DNA from: Coemansia sp. RSA 1200
Taxonomy: Eukaryota > Kickxellomycota > Kickxellomycetes > Kickxellales > Kickxellaceae
Length of the DNA stretch: 64,000 nucleotides
Direction of reading: 5' to 3'
Assembly: GCA_027578915.1 (NCBI GenBank)
Contig: JANBTT010000026.1
Coordinates: 91,856 to 155,855 of the forward strand
This document shows positions 8,329-19,834 of this stretch, piece after piece. The notes under the pieces are model-generated. The model was not told the DNA's origin. It did not search any database and saw only the letters and a program-made list of their open reading frames with translations. Each line of letters begins with the position of its first letter. Within the stretch, counting starts at the first letter, position 1. Position numbers and translations under genes: made by a program.

Positions 8329-9882
8329 ATGAGACACAACGTGCTTGCCGCAGCATTGCTGGTTCTGCTTGCCAGCACGGCGCTGACGTTGGGCGGCCAA
8401 GCGGGGTGTCCAAGCTACACAGACTACTCGTCGGCGGCGCACGGGCCGCTGTCAACAGGGAAATACAGGATCCCGTCGATGCGGCCGCCGCGGAGGTGCC
8501 GCACATTCGTCAGCCCGGCAGTGGAGCGGGTGGTAGAGGATGTGACGGCGGCAATCGCGGACCCCGACTGGAAGCATCTCTTTGGCAACACCTTTGCCAA
8601 CACGCTGGACACCACCGTGGCGTGGCACGATGACGGCAGCGACAGCAGCAACAGTACAAAGAAAAAACAGCCGCCGTACACGTTCCTTATCACAGGCGAC
8701 ATTACAGCGCAGTGGATCCGCGACAGCACAAACCAGATGATGCCGTACATCGCGTACGCGGCAGACGATGACGCGCTTGCGAAGCTGGTGCTTGGACTCA
8801 TCAACATGCAGGCGGAGGAGCTGGCGGCGTACCCGTACGGCAACGCGTTCCAGCCGCCGGCGCGGTCGGGACTGGCGCCCAGCAGGAACGGAATTGGCGT
8901 GGATGTGAGGGCGACGCCGGCGTACGACAGCAGCGTGGTGTTTGAGGCCAAGTTCGAGATCGACTCGTTTGCGTCGTTCTTCCAGCTGGGCAACCGGTAC
9001 TGGGCAGCCACGGGCGACGCCGCGTTTGCGGAGTCGGAGACGTGGCAGACGGCGGTGGCAGCAATCCTGGCGGTGGTGAGGCAGCAGCAGGAGCCGACGT
9101 TTGACGCCGACAACAGACCGAACCGGCCGGCCGTCACGTATGCGCGGAAAACGTGGACGGCGACCGAGACGCAGTTCGTCAACGGCGCCGGCAACCCGGC
9201 CAAGCGCACAGGCATGGTGCGCACGCTGTTCCGGCCATCAGACGACGCAACGGTGCTCCCGTTCCTGGTGCCGGCCAACGCGTTCCTGGCGGCAGAGCTG
9301 CGCAGTCTGGGCGAGATGCTGGGGGCGCTTGGCGGGACTCACGCCGACGCCGCGCACGAGGCCACAGCGCTGGGCGCGGAGATCAGACGCGGCGTGATGC
9401 AGCACGGCACGGCGCAGCATCCGACGCTGGGCCGGGTGTTCGCGTACGAGGCCGACGGATACGGATCGGTGCTGCTGATGGACGACGCCAACGGACCGTC
9501 GCTGCTGGCGCTGCCGCTCCTGGGCTTCATCGGCGCCGACGACCCGCTGTACTTGCGCACGCGCGCAATGGTGCTCTCCGCCGACCACAATCCGTGGTTC
9601 TTTGAGGGTTCTGCGGCAAGCGGTGTAGGCAGCCCGCACACCGGCGTTGCGCGCGTGTGGCCGATGGCGGTGGCAATGCGTGGTCTGACGTCGGCGAACA
9701 GAACCGAGGTCGCTGAATGTCTGGACCAGCTCAAGGCCACGACGGCGGGACTCGGACTGATGCACGAGTCCGTCAGCGTGGCATCGCCCGCCGACTACAC
9801 CAGATCGTGGTTCGCGTGGTGCAACTCGCTGGTGGGCCAGCTGGTGGTCGATGCGCTGGCACGCTTCCCCGGAATCATCTGA
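8329..9882 (+). CDS. GH125-type exo-alpha-1,6-mannosidase (Mug157-like), secreted
   Basis: The product has 517 residues. It starts with a hydrophobic signal peptide (about residues 4-22) and then reads as a glycoside hydrolase family 125 protein (the former DUF1237; S. pombe Mug157). The hallmark ITGDITAQWIRDSTNQ lies at about residues 121-136. Other typical blocks are the FEAKFEIDSFASFFQLGNRYW segment (about 204-225) and a near-C-terminal HESV motif (about 479-482) whose Glu probably serves as catalytic base. GH125 enzymes remove terminal alpha-1,6-mannose from N-glycans or mannan in the secretory pathway or outside the cell. The gene is a single exon, very rich in G/C at third codon positions compared with the NmrA array, and converges on the CYK3-like gene with only 141 bases between the stops. 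Length and motifs fit a full-length active enzyme. Confidence 0.88.
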   Translation: MRHNVLAAALLVLLASTALTLGGQAGCPSYTDYSSAAHGPLSTGKYRIPSMRPPRRCRTFVSPAVERVVEDVTAAIADPDWKHLFGNTFANTLDTTVAWHDDGSDSSNSTKKKQPPYTFLITGDITAQWIRDSTNQMMPYIAYAADDDALAKLVLGLINMQAEELAAYPYGNAFQPPARSGLAPSRNGIGVDVRATPAYDSSVVFEAKFEIDSFASFFQLGNRYWAATGDAAFAESETWQTAVAAILAVVRQQQEPTFDADNRPNRPAVTYARKTWTATETQFVNGAGNPAKRTGMVRTLFRPSDDATVLPFLVPANAFLAAELRSLGEMLGALGGTHADAAHEATALGAEIRRGVMQHGTAQHPTLGRVFAYEADGYGSVLLMDDANGPSLLALPLLGFIGADDPLYLRTRAMVLSADHNPWFFEGSAASGVGSPHTGVARVWPMAVAMRGLTSANRTEVAECLDQLKATTAGLGLMHESVSVASPADYTRSWFAWCNSLVGQLVVDALARFPGII

Positions 9883-10023
9883 AGCAGCACATCTAATCTG
9901 ATCTGTTCTGTCCTGCACATGAAGCACATTATTTATTGCCACAAGGTCGGGCGGTATCAAGAGAAGGAGAGTTTGAGGAAACACATAATCTTATTCTAGT
10001 TCAATACACTACGTAGCAACAGC

Positions 10024-13000
10024 CTAGACGCACTGGTACGACGCAATGGGCAGCCAGCCCTCGGCGTCGGAGTGATAGACAATGATCCAGGCGCCGCGCT
10101 CCTTGACAGCGTGGCGGAGCACGTAGCCCTGGTCGCTGGGCTGGTAGACGAACTTGTGCTGCTGGCCGCCCGGGCTGCGCAGCTGCACATGGAACAGGCG
10201 CTGGTCGCCGACCGGCAGCAGGTGGAAGCCGACGGACTCACCCAGATGCAGCTGCGCGCTGGTGGGCTCCTTAATGTAGAACTCGTTGGGCGCCGCCGCG
10301 CTCGGCTGCACAAACAGCGGCGCGTTGCTTCGGCCGCGGTGCGTCACGTGCAGCGCACAGGCCAGCGGATACGACTTGGCCGTGGCCACCGCGCGGATGC
10401 GTCCGTCCTCATCTACGCCCTGCACGCGCGAGTAGTCGTGCGCCGACGCGCGCCGCTCCTTGCCGTGCAAGAACCCAAGCACCTTGTGCGCACGCGCCGC
10501 ACCCGACGGCTGGCTCTCGCCCTGGCTCTGGCTCTGGCTCTGCTGGTTCTGCGAAGCGCGCGGCCCGCAGTAGATCTTCAGCAGCCCGCGCGCATCGCCA
10601 GCGCGAACGCCCACAAGCACCTTGACCATGCGGCGGCCCTTGTAGTCCATGCACTGCGCAAGCAGCGGCTGCCGCGCCACGATGCGGCCGCTGCCGTTCG
10701 GGTCGTGCAGCTCGATCTCGGCAAACACCGCCAGCGCCGAGTCGCGCACGCACAGCACCAGCGGCACAACCTGGTCGTCCTTCAGCTCAATGCGCGGCAT
10801 CAGCGGCAGATTCAGCAGCTTCACGCGTGTCTGGAAGTAGGCCGGCCGCACGTACGGCAGCATCCAGAAGATCGGCAGCGTCACGATGGGATCGATGAAC
10901 TGGTCCTCGGGCGCCAGCGGGAAATGCGTGAAGATTGCCTCCTTGGGCGACGCCAGGAAGAACCACGAATCCACCTTGCACTCGGCGTTAAGCGGATGCG
11001 ACTTGGCCGCACTCGCACTGTCGACGATGCGGTACTCGCCATCCAAGCACACCACGTTCCACACGTGATTTGCTGCTGGCAGAACCGGCCCACGACACGT
11101 GTCCAGCGGCTGCCGCAGATATCCGCGGATGGCGTGCGACTCGATGCCCAGCGCGCGCATCATCGCGTCAAACAGATACGCAAACCCCGGCCCGCGCGAC
11201 CGCCGCCGCTGCAGCACAGCGCTGGGCGCCTCGTTGCGCTCAAACTCGTCGTTGCTCTCAGCTATGCTTCCGTCATACTGCACATTGGATGCAATCCACA
11301 CAAACGCCGCGCGGATCCGCTCAATTGGCTTGTTGAACGGCCGCCCCACGTGCATCGTCGCCAGCGCCTCCACCGTCAGCTTGGCAGACACCGTCTTCAG
11401 CATAGTCATCTGCCGGTCCACGCGTCCCCAGACCATGGTCTCGGGCCGCGAGATCCTTCCGCCGAATTTGAACACCGGCCGCGCCATCTTGACGTAGTTG
11501 ATCGGCGTGATGTTCTCCGGCAGCGGAAGCAGCAGCTGCGCATCCAGCTCATCCGCTGTTGCTGCTGTCGCTGCCTTGAGCGTGTCCGCCCCAGTCACCG
11601 TTGCGCCTGACAGCGACGGCGACGGCGTCTGTGCTGCGCCTACGTTGGACGGAAACGGCGACATCCGTCCGTCGCGCTGTGCGCCCGAAAGCGTCGGCGC
11701 CGACGACACCGTGCCAAACGCCCCAGAGCTGCGCACAGACGATTGAGCGCTCTCCGGCGTCGCTGCCCGCGTGTCTGCCACGCTGCCTGTCCCGCCAAAC
11801 GACACCGGTCGCCGTACGTCGTTCTGCGCCAGTCTGCTCCGCACATCCATCTCGCCTCCGGCGTCCGCCAGTCCGCTAGCCGACACAGACGGCCGCAGCT
11901 GCGACGTCTGCTGCTGGTACGACGGCTGCGGCTGCTGCGGCACAGTCGGCGTGTGTGTAAGATGACCATCTGCCATTCCGTCCGCAACTGACGCGCCCGC
12001 CGTATAGCTGCGTGGGCGAGCACCAACCGCCGCCGCCGCTGATATGACTGGTGGCGTGACGGCAGAGTTTCCAGAAACGTCCATCGCATATGGTCCCGCC
12101 GGGCTGAGTCTGCCGGTCTGGCCCTGCATCATCACCGCCCCAACAACCTGTGTCTGCGGCTGCTGCGAATACGTGGGCCCTACGCTGAGCGGCATGCCTA
12201 GCTGCGCGTACCCCTCCCGCATCTGTCCGGCCATTGGTGCGTACATTGCCGTGCCCGGGCTGCCGCTGGTGTATCCCATGCTGCCGTCAACGCCTGCCAC
12301 ATACCCCCCGTAAACATTATATCCCTGCTGTCCATAGGCACCACCGCCTGCCATGCTGCTGTGCGCATCCGCCGGCTGGTACGATACTGCGTTGGGCTGC
12401 ATTGTCTGCTGCACCGGTGTCACCACTCCGCCGTTAGTCGCCGGGTGCTGCTGGTGGTACTGCACCACTCCTCCGTTGGTTGCCACATATCCCGGGTACT
12501 GGTTGCTTGCGCCCGTCACTACTGGCCGCATATCGGCGGCTGCAACTGTGGTGGCTGCCGAAACGCCCGAATACCCGCCTTGCGCGTTGGCCGACATGTT
12601 GACCATGTGCTGGAAGTTGGACACGCCCTGGTTCGGCACATCGCGCTTGCCAGCGTTATGCGAATGCTGCTGCTGGCTACCTTCATTAGGTGCGCCTAAC
12701 GAAGTCAAATACGCCGTGGACAACGTGTCGGTCTGTGAGACCCTCAACGATCCCTCGGTTGGTCGGATACGCGACTTCTGCTTGGTCATCCTGGGCGCAT
12801 GTGTATCGTGCTGGCCGTCCACGTCGTCGGCGTTGAAGGTTTCAGCTACAGGGCTCTTAATCGACGCCCCTCCGCCTCCCATGAGATTAAGACTCTCGGT
12901 GCTGCTGTACCAACTGCGGTGCAGGTGCGCAAGATCGCCAGCGCTGCTGTTTTGTCCAGCAAGCCCCACGCTCGACGTATCGCTAACCAACGACAGGTTT

Positions 13001-14926
13001 GCTGACGACGGAATAACAGGCAGTCGCTTGGACTTGCCAGGCTCCGACACCTCCGATGTCTGGCTCGACACTGTGGAGCTGTACGACACAAACCGCGCCG
13101 AGTTCTCAGACGACGGTGACATCATCGCCTGGAGCTTGCTGTTGTCTGCTACAGACGCCTCAACATCGCTCTCGTTGTCGCTGAACAGGTACTCTGCTTC
13201 GTGTCTGTTGTGGCTGTCGCCGCCCGACCCAAACTCTGTCGGCGACGGAATCCCGTCCATCAGCTGCCGCGCCTCTGTGATCGCCTGCTGGTGCGCTGCA
13301 TGTGACTCTCGCGAAATAGTGTCATCCCTATCGCTCGCCGAATACAACGAAGACAGTGATGGATTGCTGTCGAGCGTGCTCAGTACATCGTTCAGGCGCA
13401 TCGTGCTCTTCTCCGAGTGAATAGATGCAGATGCATTCTGCTGTGTGCGGCTTGATGATCTGGATGTGGGCATTACGCGCGGTCCAAAAAGCATGCTTCC
13501 GCTGCTTCTGTTGCGCGACGCTTCCTCCGAGCGCTGTGTGGCATCGCGCATGCTCTCCAGCGACGACGTGAAGCTGGTTGTGCTGCCAAACAGCTGCGGG
13601 TTGCTGGTCGATGCATTGCTGGTTCGAGAGGACGGCGCTCCCCAGATCCCCGCTTGACTCAGCGGCATATCCACCTGAGGCTGAGATTTCTTTTTTTGAA
13701 AGTTGGGTACAGGTAGTTCTGCCCAACTTCCAGTTGCATTTGGATTTGTCGCTGAGTTGCTGCCTGCTTCTTGTCTTTTTTGAGCTGCCGTGTCCTTGGG
13801 CTTGCTTGTGGTGTTGGTACGCCCTGCAGACCCTGGGTTCGTATGGTCTTCGTAAAGAAGCTTCATTCGTGTTGGCTTTCTAGGCATGTGTGCCTGCACC
13901 TTTTGTTGCTGAACCTGCATCTCGTTGTCTGCCAGATTCAATAGCAGCGCCTCTATCGAGTTGGCGTCGCTTCTCCCTCGATCCTGCTGTGCGCCGTTGC
14001 TGTCTGTTGATCCGTTCTGCGGTTTCATATAGCTGGGTGTCAATACGTCGCTCAGCCGTGCCAATCGCTCCGTTGTCTTCATCGCTTCCTGATGTACTGG
14101 TGCGTTTCTACATTGCGTCCATAAAGTATTGTCAACACCATTTGGTTTTGTGGTTGTTAGCAGCAAATGGCTCGTGTAGAAAAATAATTCCAAATAACAG
14201 TAATTGTCCAAGCTAGATGATAGTAACATCAAGTGCCAAAATAAATCTACTTTCCAGTCAAGGGACAGTAATAACTCTAAAAATTGCGTCTGTGTGTTAC
14301 ACTCATAGTGACAAATAAGGAATGTGTGTGGTTTACTTTGCTTTCGCATCCATGGACTGGAGAAATAGTCCCTGATGGGCAAGCATCAAGAGCAATAACT
14401 ACAGTAACATTTATGCCCTCTCAGGTAAAACAAAGCAGTAGCAGATGGAAACAATGGGAAAAAACTTTGGCTGCTCAAGAGTGAATATAACCAAGTAACT
14501 TTGTCTATGCAACACTTTGAGAAGGGGATGTTCCCCTATCCCCAACTCCATCCGCCTTGCTATAAGGAGGGAGAAGGGGGAGTGTAGACGATGTTGGTGC
14601 TCACATACGCTTAGAAATAAAAATAAACATACGCTTCAGACCATGAGAACGATGAAAAAAAAGTGGGTTTGGGATTTTGGGGAAGGAAGGTGAGCTTTCT
14701 GATCGCTTTTGGCCGGTACTTACGTGAACTTTACCAAACACGCTGGAAACAGGCCGTCCTCGTCGGTGCTTAGATTTTTCCCTCGCCACCAGTTGGCGTC
14801 AGCGCAGTCGAGGACCTCTATCATATCGCCCTTTTTGAACGGCAGGTCTTCGACTCCTTCGCCAGCAAACGTGTACAGCGCCTCTGCGTAATGCTGACCA
14901 TCGCGAATTCCCTCGGGTGCAATCAT
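10024..14926 (-). CDS. CYK3: Cyk3-like cytokinesis protein: SH3 plus transglutaminase-like domain (two exons)
   Basis: Proposed exons on the minus strand are 14926-14724 and 14107-10024. The donor GTAAGT starts at 14723 and the acceptor AG sits at 14109-14108; the join keeps the frame and gives 1428 residues. Exon 1 encodes an SH3 domain (AEALYTFAGEG, DLPFKKGDMIEVL, WWRGKN, GLFPACLVKF; residues about 13-67). A long Ser/Gln/Pro-rich disordered middle follows, then a transglutaminase-like core (residues about 990-1105). The core keeps His (ANHVWNVV) and Asp (YRIVDSAS), but the place of the catalytic Cys reads GPGFAYLF, so it is probably not an enzyme, as reported for yeast Cyk3. Such proteins act at the division site, promoting septum formation with the contractile ring. 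The product is longer than the ascomycete homologues because of the disordered middle. The 616-base intron could hide a further small exon. Confidence 0.8.
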
Positions 14927-17900
14927 TGTTGGTGCGTGCCAGCCAAGCTGAATGAGCAGGTGAGATAAATAGTGTCAAATTAAAGACTGGCAACTGCAAG
15001 ACCTTGTTTGTTTTTATAGTAGCCTGTTGCTGCTAGCTTGCACACGCGCTCTCCTTGATTAGAAATAACACGGCTGTAGCCTCTATGGTGTTTACAAAGG
15101 TCGGAAAGCGATATATGCGCTGCTATTGTAAATAAATAAATAAAAGTATCAGCAAGGAAAAAGTACAAATAGGAGCTGCTGGACAAGAAACAAAAAAGAA
15201 GAAAAGAAAAAGTAGGAGAGCAAAAAAGTTGTTTACAGGCACACTAACAGATGATTGATGATGGGAGAAGAAGTAGCAAAAGACATGGACTTTACCAAAC
15301 AGCCAGATCACAGTCTGGCTGGGAACTCGGAAATGGGAAGGCCAAATCGAGCCACGTCAATAAAAGAGCTTAAGCCAAAATAACTGCGTGTTGTTGTTAT
15401 TTTTATTTTCAGGCCAGTCGTTTGACTTCCCAGAACAAAATATTATTTGGCTTTTGGTTGTTAGGATGCAAAAGAATATAAAATAAAGCTGAGTAATAGT
15501 ATTTGGCTGGGAAACGACACAATCCAGACACAAGGGTGGAGTTTGCCGATCGAGCGTATGCCAAATAAGGAATTTCTGTAGCACTATTCGTAATTCTTTC
15601 TCTCCCTGGCATTATTGTTATTCTTTTGGTTAGTCGTTTCTGGGTTTTTTTCTCATTTGAATGCTTTGCTGCGCCTGTGTCTGCGCTATTTCTGTGAGCG
15701 ACGAACCAAACCAGAAACCACTAGAAGAAGTGTTTGCTCCCTCTTCTCCCCCATGGTCTTTGTACAGTCTTTGTAAGGCTGCAGCGCTCCAAAAGCGGCA
15801 GCAGAGCCTCCAACTGGCCTGTCTTTGTTTATTTTTATGTCAGCCTGAGAATCATTTCATCTCAACTGACTTTAATTTGTTTACTAGAAACAAGGGTGAT
15901 TAGATAACTAGAAAATGGATTATTGCTTTATCCGGATCGTCTGAATAGGATTAGCGATTTGATTAAATAAATATTATAAAACAGCCAAGCCGGCAAATTG
16001 GTGCTCCCCAGTCCCTAGATCTTATCTGCCATCTGGGTTTGTAATTTTGCTGTATTCCTGGGCATTAATGGCATCCCCATTTTGTATTTTCCCAGTTATC
16101 TTTAGCCTTGTTTAGCAAACGCGCGTGTTCTTCACATAGAAAAACACCAGATCCCGTGGATCCTACTATAAGAAACAAAAGGCAGACAATAGGAAAATAA
16201 CGCTTGGCACCGCTGTTATATTAACGCAGTAGACATCCGAGTGCGGGTGTATGCAATCCAACTAACGGACTAGAGAACTATCTAGCTACACCATGACCCT
16301 GGAATTCTTTTTTTCTGATGTTTTTGTTGTCAGAAACGGGTCACCCGGAGTTCGTCTCTGGTAATGTGACTACCAAAAGATACATGGAATCTTGCCACGA
16401 TCAACAAGCGTGTGATTGAAGCAGCACCTTTCTCTTCAAGGTGCTCTGGAACCTTTGAGATGGCATCTGCATCTGTGTTGTAGCCACCGCCAACAAACGA
16501 AAATGGAAAACAATAATAATGAGTATAAAAATTGGTGCGCATCGCATTTTTCTTGGATGTCTGCAGATCTTGTGGAGCCAGTAGATTTGCCTACGGGTGC
16601 CACAGGCGCCAAGCCATAGTACAAGTATGCTGCACTTTATAGCGTTAGTGACATTGTGCTGGAGCCGACTATTTTTAGTAGGAAAGAGGTTTTTGTTTTC
16701 GATTATTGTCTGACAGGGCTAGCAGAGGCTGTAGCTGTGTGCAGATTGCAGATGCAAATGCAGATGCAATCTATTTTTTCTTTTTTTAATGATATGCAAC
16801 GTCTGACCAAGATACAGGGCCATGGTGTATGGAAGATTAGGTAAAATCTATATTCGGAGACAGCTATTAACTAAGAAGCGATTGTCACTACTGCTCTGTA
16901 CATGCAGACAGTTCTTTTAATAGACTTGGGCGGTTGTTGCGGCCATGTAGAGCTCAGCTGCAGCGCACCAGACAAAAAAAACAAGAAAAACAAAGCATGC
17001 CAACTTCGTGGGCGTATTGACCAATGCAATTCAACAAGACATTGAGAGTCTTGGCAAGACCGTAAAAAGCAGCTTTCTTTCCTCCGTCCCATGGCGGCAC
17101 AACTAACTAGCCAAGCATGGCTAAAAGAGGTGTGGCACACACATGGAAAAATTGCATTCAAGTCTTGGCCTGCTATAGCGTCTTGCCAAGAGCGCCGCCA
17201 CAACACAAGGGCTACTACAGTTTTATCACAATCGCAGTTAAGAAATCAGCTAGTCGGGAATAGGGCCGCTGCAAACGTCGTAGGACCCGGAACAGCCAAG
17301 GCCAAGCAGCCGATAATCGCGACCTTAATGTGCGCCATCCTTTCGTGCTCCATTATCCGTGCCCACACATCACGGCAGCAAAGAAAAGGCAACAACAAAG
17401 GGCTTCGATTTGATAGCTCACAAGACAATTGCCGAATATACTTTTTTTTAGATGGGAAGGGGGAATAGGTTGTCACGCAGGGATGTCGAAGAAGCACAGC
17501 AGCATGTAGAATTCAACAACAACGCAAGCTTTTGTTGCAGAAGACCTTCAATTCCGGCTGTTCTTTTATTGCCTACTCTCTTGCGTCCCTGCCACAATGC
17601 ACCTTGAAGAAAACATCCACCCCCTATCTTATTCGTGGATATTCTGGTTGTTCCATGTCGCTGACAACAGGAACTTGTTTTTCTTTTCTGATTCTCGAGT
17701 CTCCTGGCACATAAAAAAGGAGGTGAATCTGCACGTCCTGTCTTGTTTATGCATTGCTCCTATCCGCTCCCACCCACATTCGCAAGCCCACTATTTCCAA
17801 AACAAAACAAAGCACAAAAAAAAGATTTTCTCGAATTGTCCATAAAAGTGCATCGGAATTCCTATAGCTCCCAACTTTGGCATTTCATACCATTCATCCA

Positions 17901-18172
17901 CATTCACCCACCCTTTCCCATCCACTCTTTCCCCCTGCCGGCTCTACTCGGTTGTTGTCATCTCGTTATTGCGCATTTTATCTGCCAGCGTGTCAAAAAA
18001 TCGTATATATCTAAAGTCCGACGCTCCTCCAAGTCCGACAAGGCTTCTTCTTTCCAGCATCCCACGACCCACGGCTCTAAAAAGACCCTTTCACATACAC
18101 AAACGTACACAATTTTTGTCTGGTTTTATTATTCTAGATATTAGTCACCAGCACAGCATAATTATCGCAACC
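14927..18172. other. 3.2-kb gene-free region upstream of CYK3 and homeodomain gene 1
   Basis: Short open frames here resemble no family I know and are in AT-rich DNA with many stops. The left side is the promoter and leader of the CYK3-like gene, including a possible leader intron. The right side is the long upstream region of homeodomain gene 1. One MEF2-like site (CTATTTTTAG) lies at 16669-16678. The last 300 bases before the homeodomain ATG are pyrimidine-rich, as in many fungal promoters. Confidence 0.55.
16669..16678 (+). promoter_or_regulatory. MEF2/MADS-like site CTATTTTTAG
   Basis: It matches the MEF2-type consensus YTAWWWWTAR bound by Rlm1/RlmA-class MADS factors. It lies 1.5 kb upstream of homeodomain gene 1 and has the same sequence as the site at 51636-51645. 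A single match is expected by chance in this much AT-rich DNA. Confidence 0.25.
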
Positions 18173-19450
18173 ATGCCTTTTGGAATGTACTCCCCAGCCT
18201 CGACTGCATCATTCACAGGCTCGCCTGAGGGCCTCCAGACACAAGCCAACGCGTTCCCAGAAGCGACGGGCGCTCAGAGTGCTCCGCTTGCATGCCCGTT
18301 TGCGGGAACCGAGGACCTGTCATCGCTCATCAAGCAGCTCACACATCCAGCGTATGCGCAGCTGACACCCATCGAGCAGCTCCAGCACACGCCCGCACAG
18401 ATGAGCAATGTCCAGTACCAGGCTGTCGACTCATACGGATGTAGGCCAAACAACATGGGCTTTGGTAGCGAGGCATTCGGCAACCAGACGGGTGCTCCGT
18501 ATACCAGCGACATCATGTCATCTCTTTCGATGCTGAGCGCTCCATTTGGCAGCGGCACATTGGACGCTGGCGCCTTCCTGAGCGCCCAGGCCACACCGCC
18601 AGCCCCGTTTCCGGCGTGGGACATGGCACCCTCGGCCACTCCCACAAGCACTGGTAACTGCGCTGATTTCCAATCTGCACACAATGGCCCAGCCGGCAGC
18701 AGTATCAGCAGCAGCAGCAGTCACCAGACGCTAGCGCAGCCGCCTGCCGTCGCCCACTACCCGCCGCTTTTCTGCCTGGGCGGGGCTGCGGCTGCGGCCA
18801 ACACAACCGCAACCACAAACACAACAACCACGACTGCAAACGCTACCACCGCTGCTACAGCCACCGCCACCGCCGCCGGAAGCCACGGTGCCATCTGCAG
18901 GCCGCCTAGTTTTGCCGTGCCCAGCAACGTCGCAAGCACCACCGTCGCCCATCCGCATTTGTTTGCTGCACTCGCCGCTGCTGATTCGAGGCCCGTACTT
19001 CCAACATCGTTTGACAACAGCGGCTTTGGGCACGCGGTGCTGACAGCCAACGACAGACAGGCATCAAGGGCGCGGAGCAGCAGCAGCAGCAGCTCAGCGT
19101 CATGGAAGAACCAGCCACGCAACTCGATATCCAAGCGGCAGAAGCTGGTGTTCTACCGGTGGCTGCTTGAAAACGAACGCTTCCCGTTCCCAAACGATGA
19201 TGAGCGGCTGGGCCATCTGGCTGTTGACGCCATGACCGAAAAGCAGTTCAAGTACTGGTTTGCCAACATCCGGTGCCGTCAGTTCATCAAGCACCGGAGC
19301 TCCACCGGTGAGTTCTTCTTCACTCCCAACGCAAAGTTCTACGAGTCCTGTCTGCGTCTTAGAATTGATATCCCTGGATCCATACCCGTTGACATCAGGC
19401 GCGCAATGAGGAGGCCCCGCCGTCCGTCAAAGTGCTCTCCGCAGGCGTGA
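18173..19450 (+). CDS. homeodomain transcription factor 1 (C-terminal homeodomain)
   Basis: The protein has 425 residues, starting at ATG 18173 (MPFGMYSPAS). About 310 residues are low-complexity (Ser, Ala, Thr, Pro; a Thr/Ala run from about nt 18780 to 18880). The homeodomain is at about residues 316-380: QKLVFYRWLLEN (helix 1), then FPFPNDDERLGHLAVDAM, then the recognition helix KQFKYWFANIRCRQF with the diagnostic W48, F49, N51 and R53. The arrangement resembles TALE/KN homeodomains. A short conserved tail after the helix (GEFFFTPNAKFYESC) aligns with the tail of homeodomain gene 3 (GKQTYVVNERFKIAC), so the two are paralogues. Role: a sequence-specific nuclear regulator with unknown targets. 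It is a single exon with a long upstream region, suggesting complex regulation. Confidence 0.85.
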   Translation: MPFGMYSPASTASFTGSPEGLQTQANAFPEATGAQSAPLACPFAGTEDLSSLIKQLTHPAYAQLTPIEQLQHTPAQMSNVQYQAVDSYGCRPNNMGFGSEAFGNQTGAPYTSDIMSSLSMLSAPFGSGTLDAGAFLSAQATPPAPFPAWDMAPSATPTSTGNCADFQSAHNGPAGSSISSSSSHQTLAQPPAVAHYPPLFCLGGAAAAANTTATTNTTTTTANATTAATATATAAGSHGAICRPPSFAVPSNVASTTVAHPHLFAALAAADSRPVLPTSFDNSGFGHAVLTANDRQASRARSSSSSSSASWKNQPRNSISKRQKLVFYRWLLENERFPFPNDDERLGHLAVDAMTEKQFKYWFANIRCRQFIKHRSSTGEFFFTPNAKFYESCLRLRIDIPGSIPVDIRRAMRRPRRPSKCSPQA

Positions 19451-19834
19451 GTACCGCTAGGCTGCCTCTTCCCAAGCCTTCCCTTGCGCCAGCCCTGCTG
19501 CTGCGCGTTTGTACAGTTGTTGCCTTTTATTGCTAGCCACATCGCCTTTCCTTTTCTCAGAACATACATTATTAACATTATTATTATTACCAAAAAAAAT
19601 AATCTTCGTCTAAACGCGTTTTGATCAGGGGCAGAAAAAGCGTATGGCAAAGTGGTGATGATGTCGCTTGTTTAACACTGGCATTTGAACGATGGATAAA
19701 GGTAAAGAAAACGCCCTTTTTACGCGTTTTCTTATTTCTGCTGCATTTCGCACTCTTTTACTTTCCATACTCCAATAATTCTTTCCCCCTCCCTTTCCTT
19801 ATTCTCAACCTTTCTTGTGGCTAAATGACCATAC
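19451..19834. other. spacer between homeodomain gene 1 and the WAPL-like gene
   Basis: It holds the 3' flank of the homeodomain gene and the pyrimidine-rich leader of the next gene. No coding region is supported. Confidence 0.5.

Noticed and set aside
10072..11610. Long open frame (512 codons) on the plus strand opposite the CYK3-like gene, and further ones at 12353-13420 and 8424-9278 (minus)
   Set aside because: They lie antisense to well-supported domains in a GC-rich block where stop codons are rare; compositions are Arg/His- or Cys/Ser-rich and match no family.
15661..15903. 80-codon open frame, Cys/Leu-rich, in the 15-18 kb spacer
   Set aside because: No family resemblance; ends in AT-rich sequence, and no splice signals join it to neighbours.
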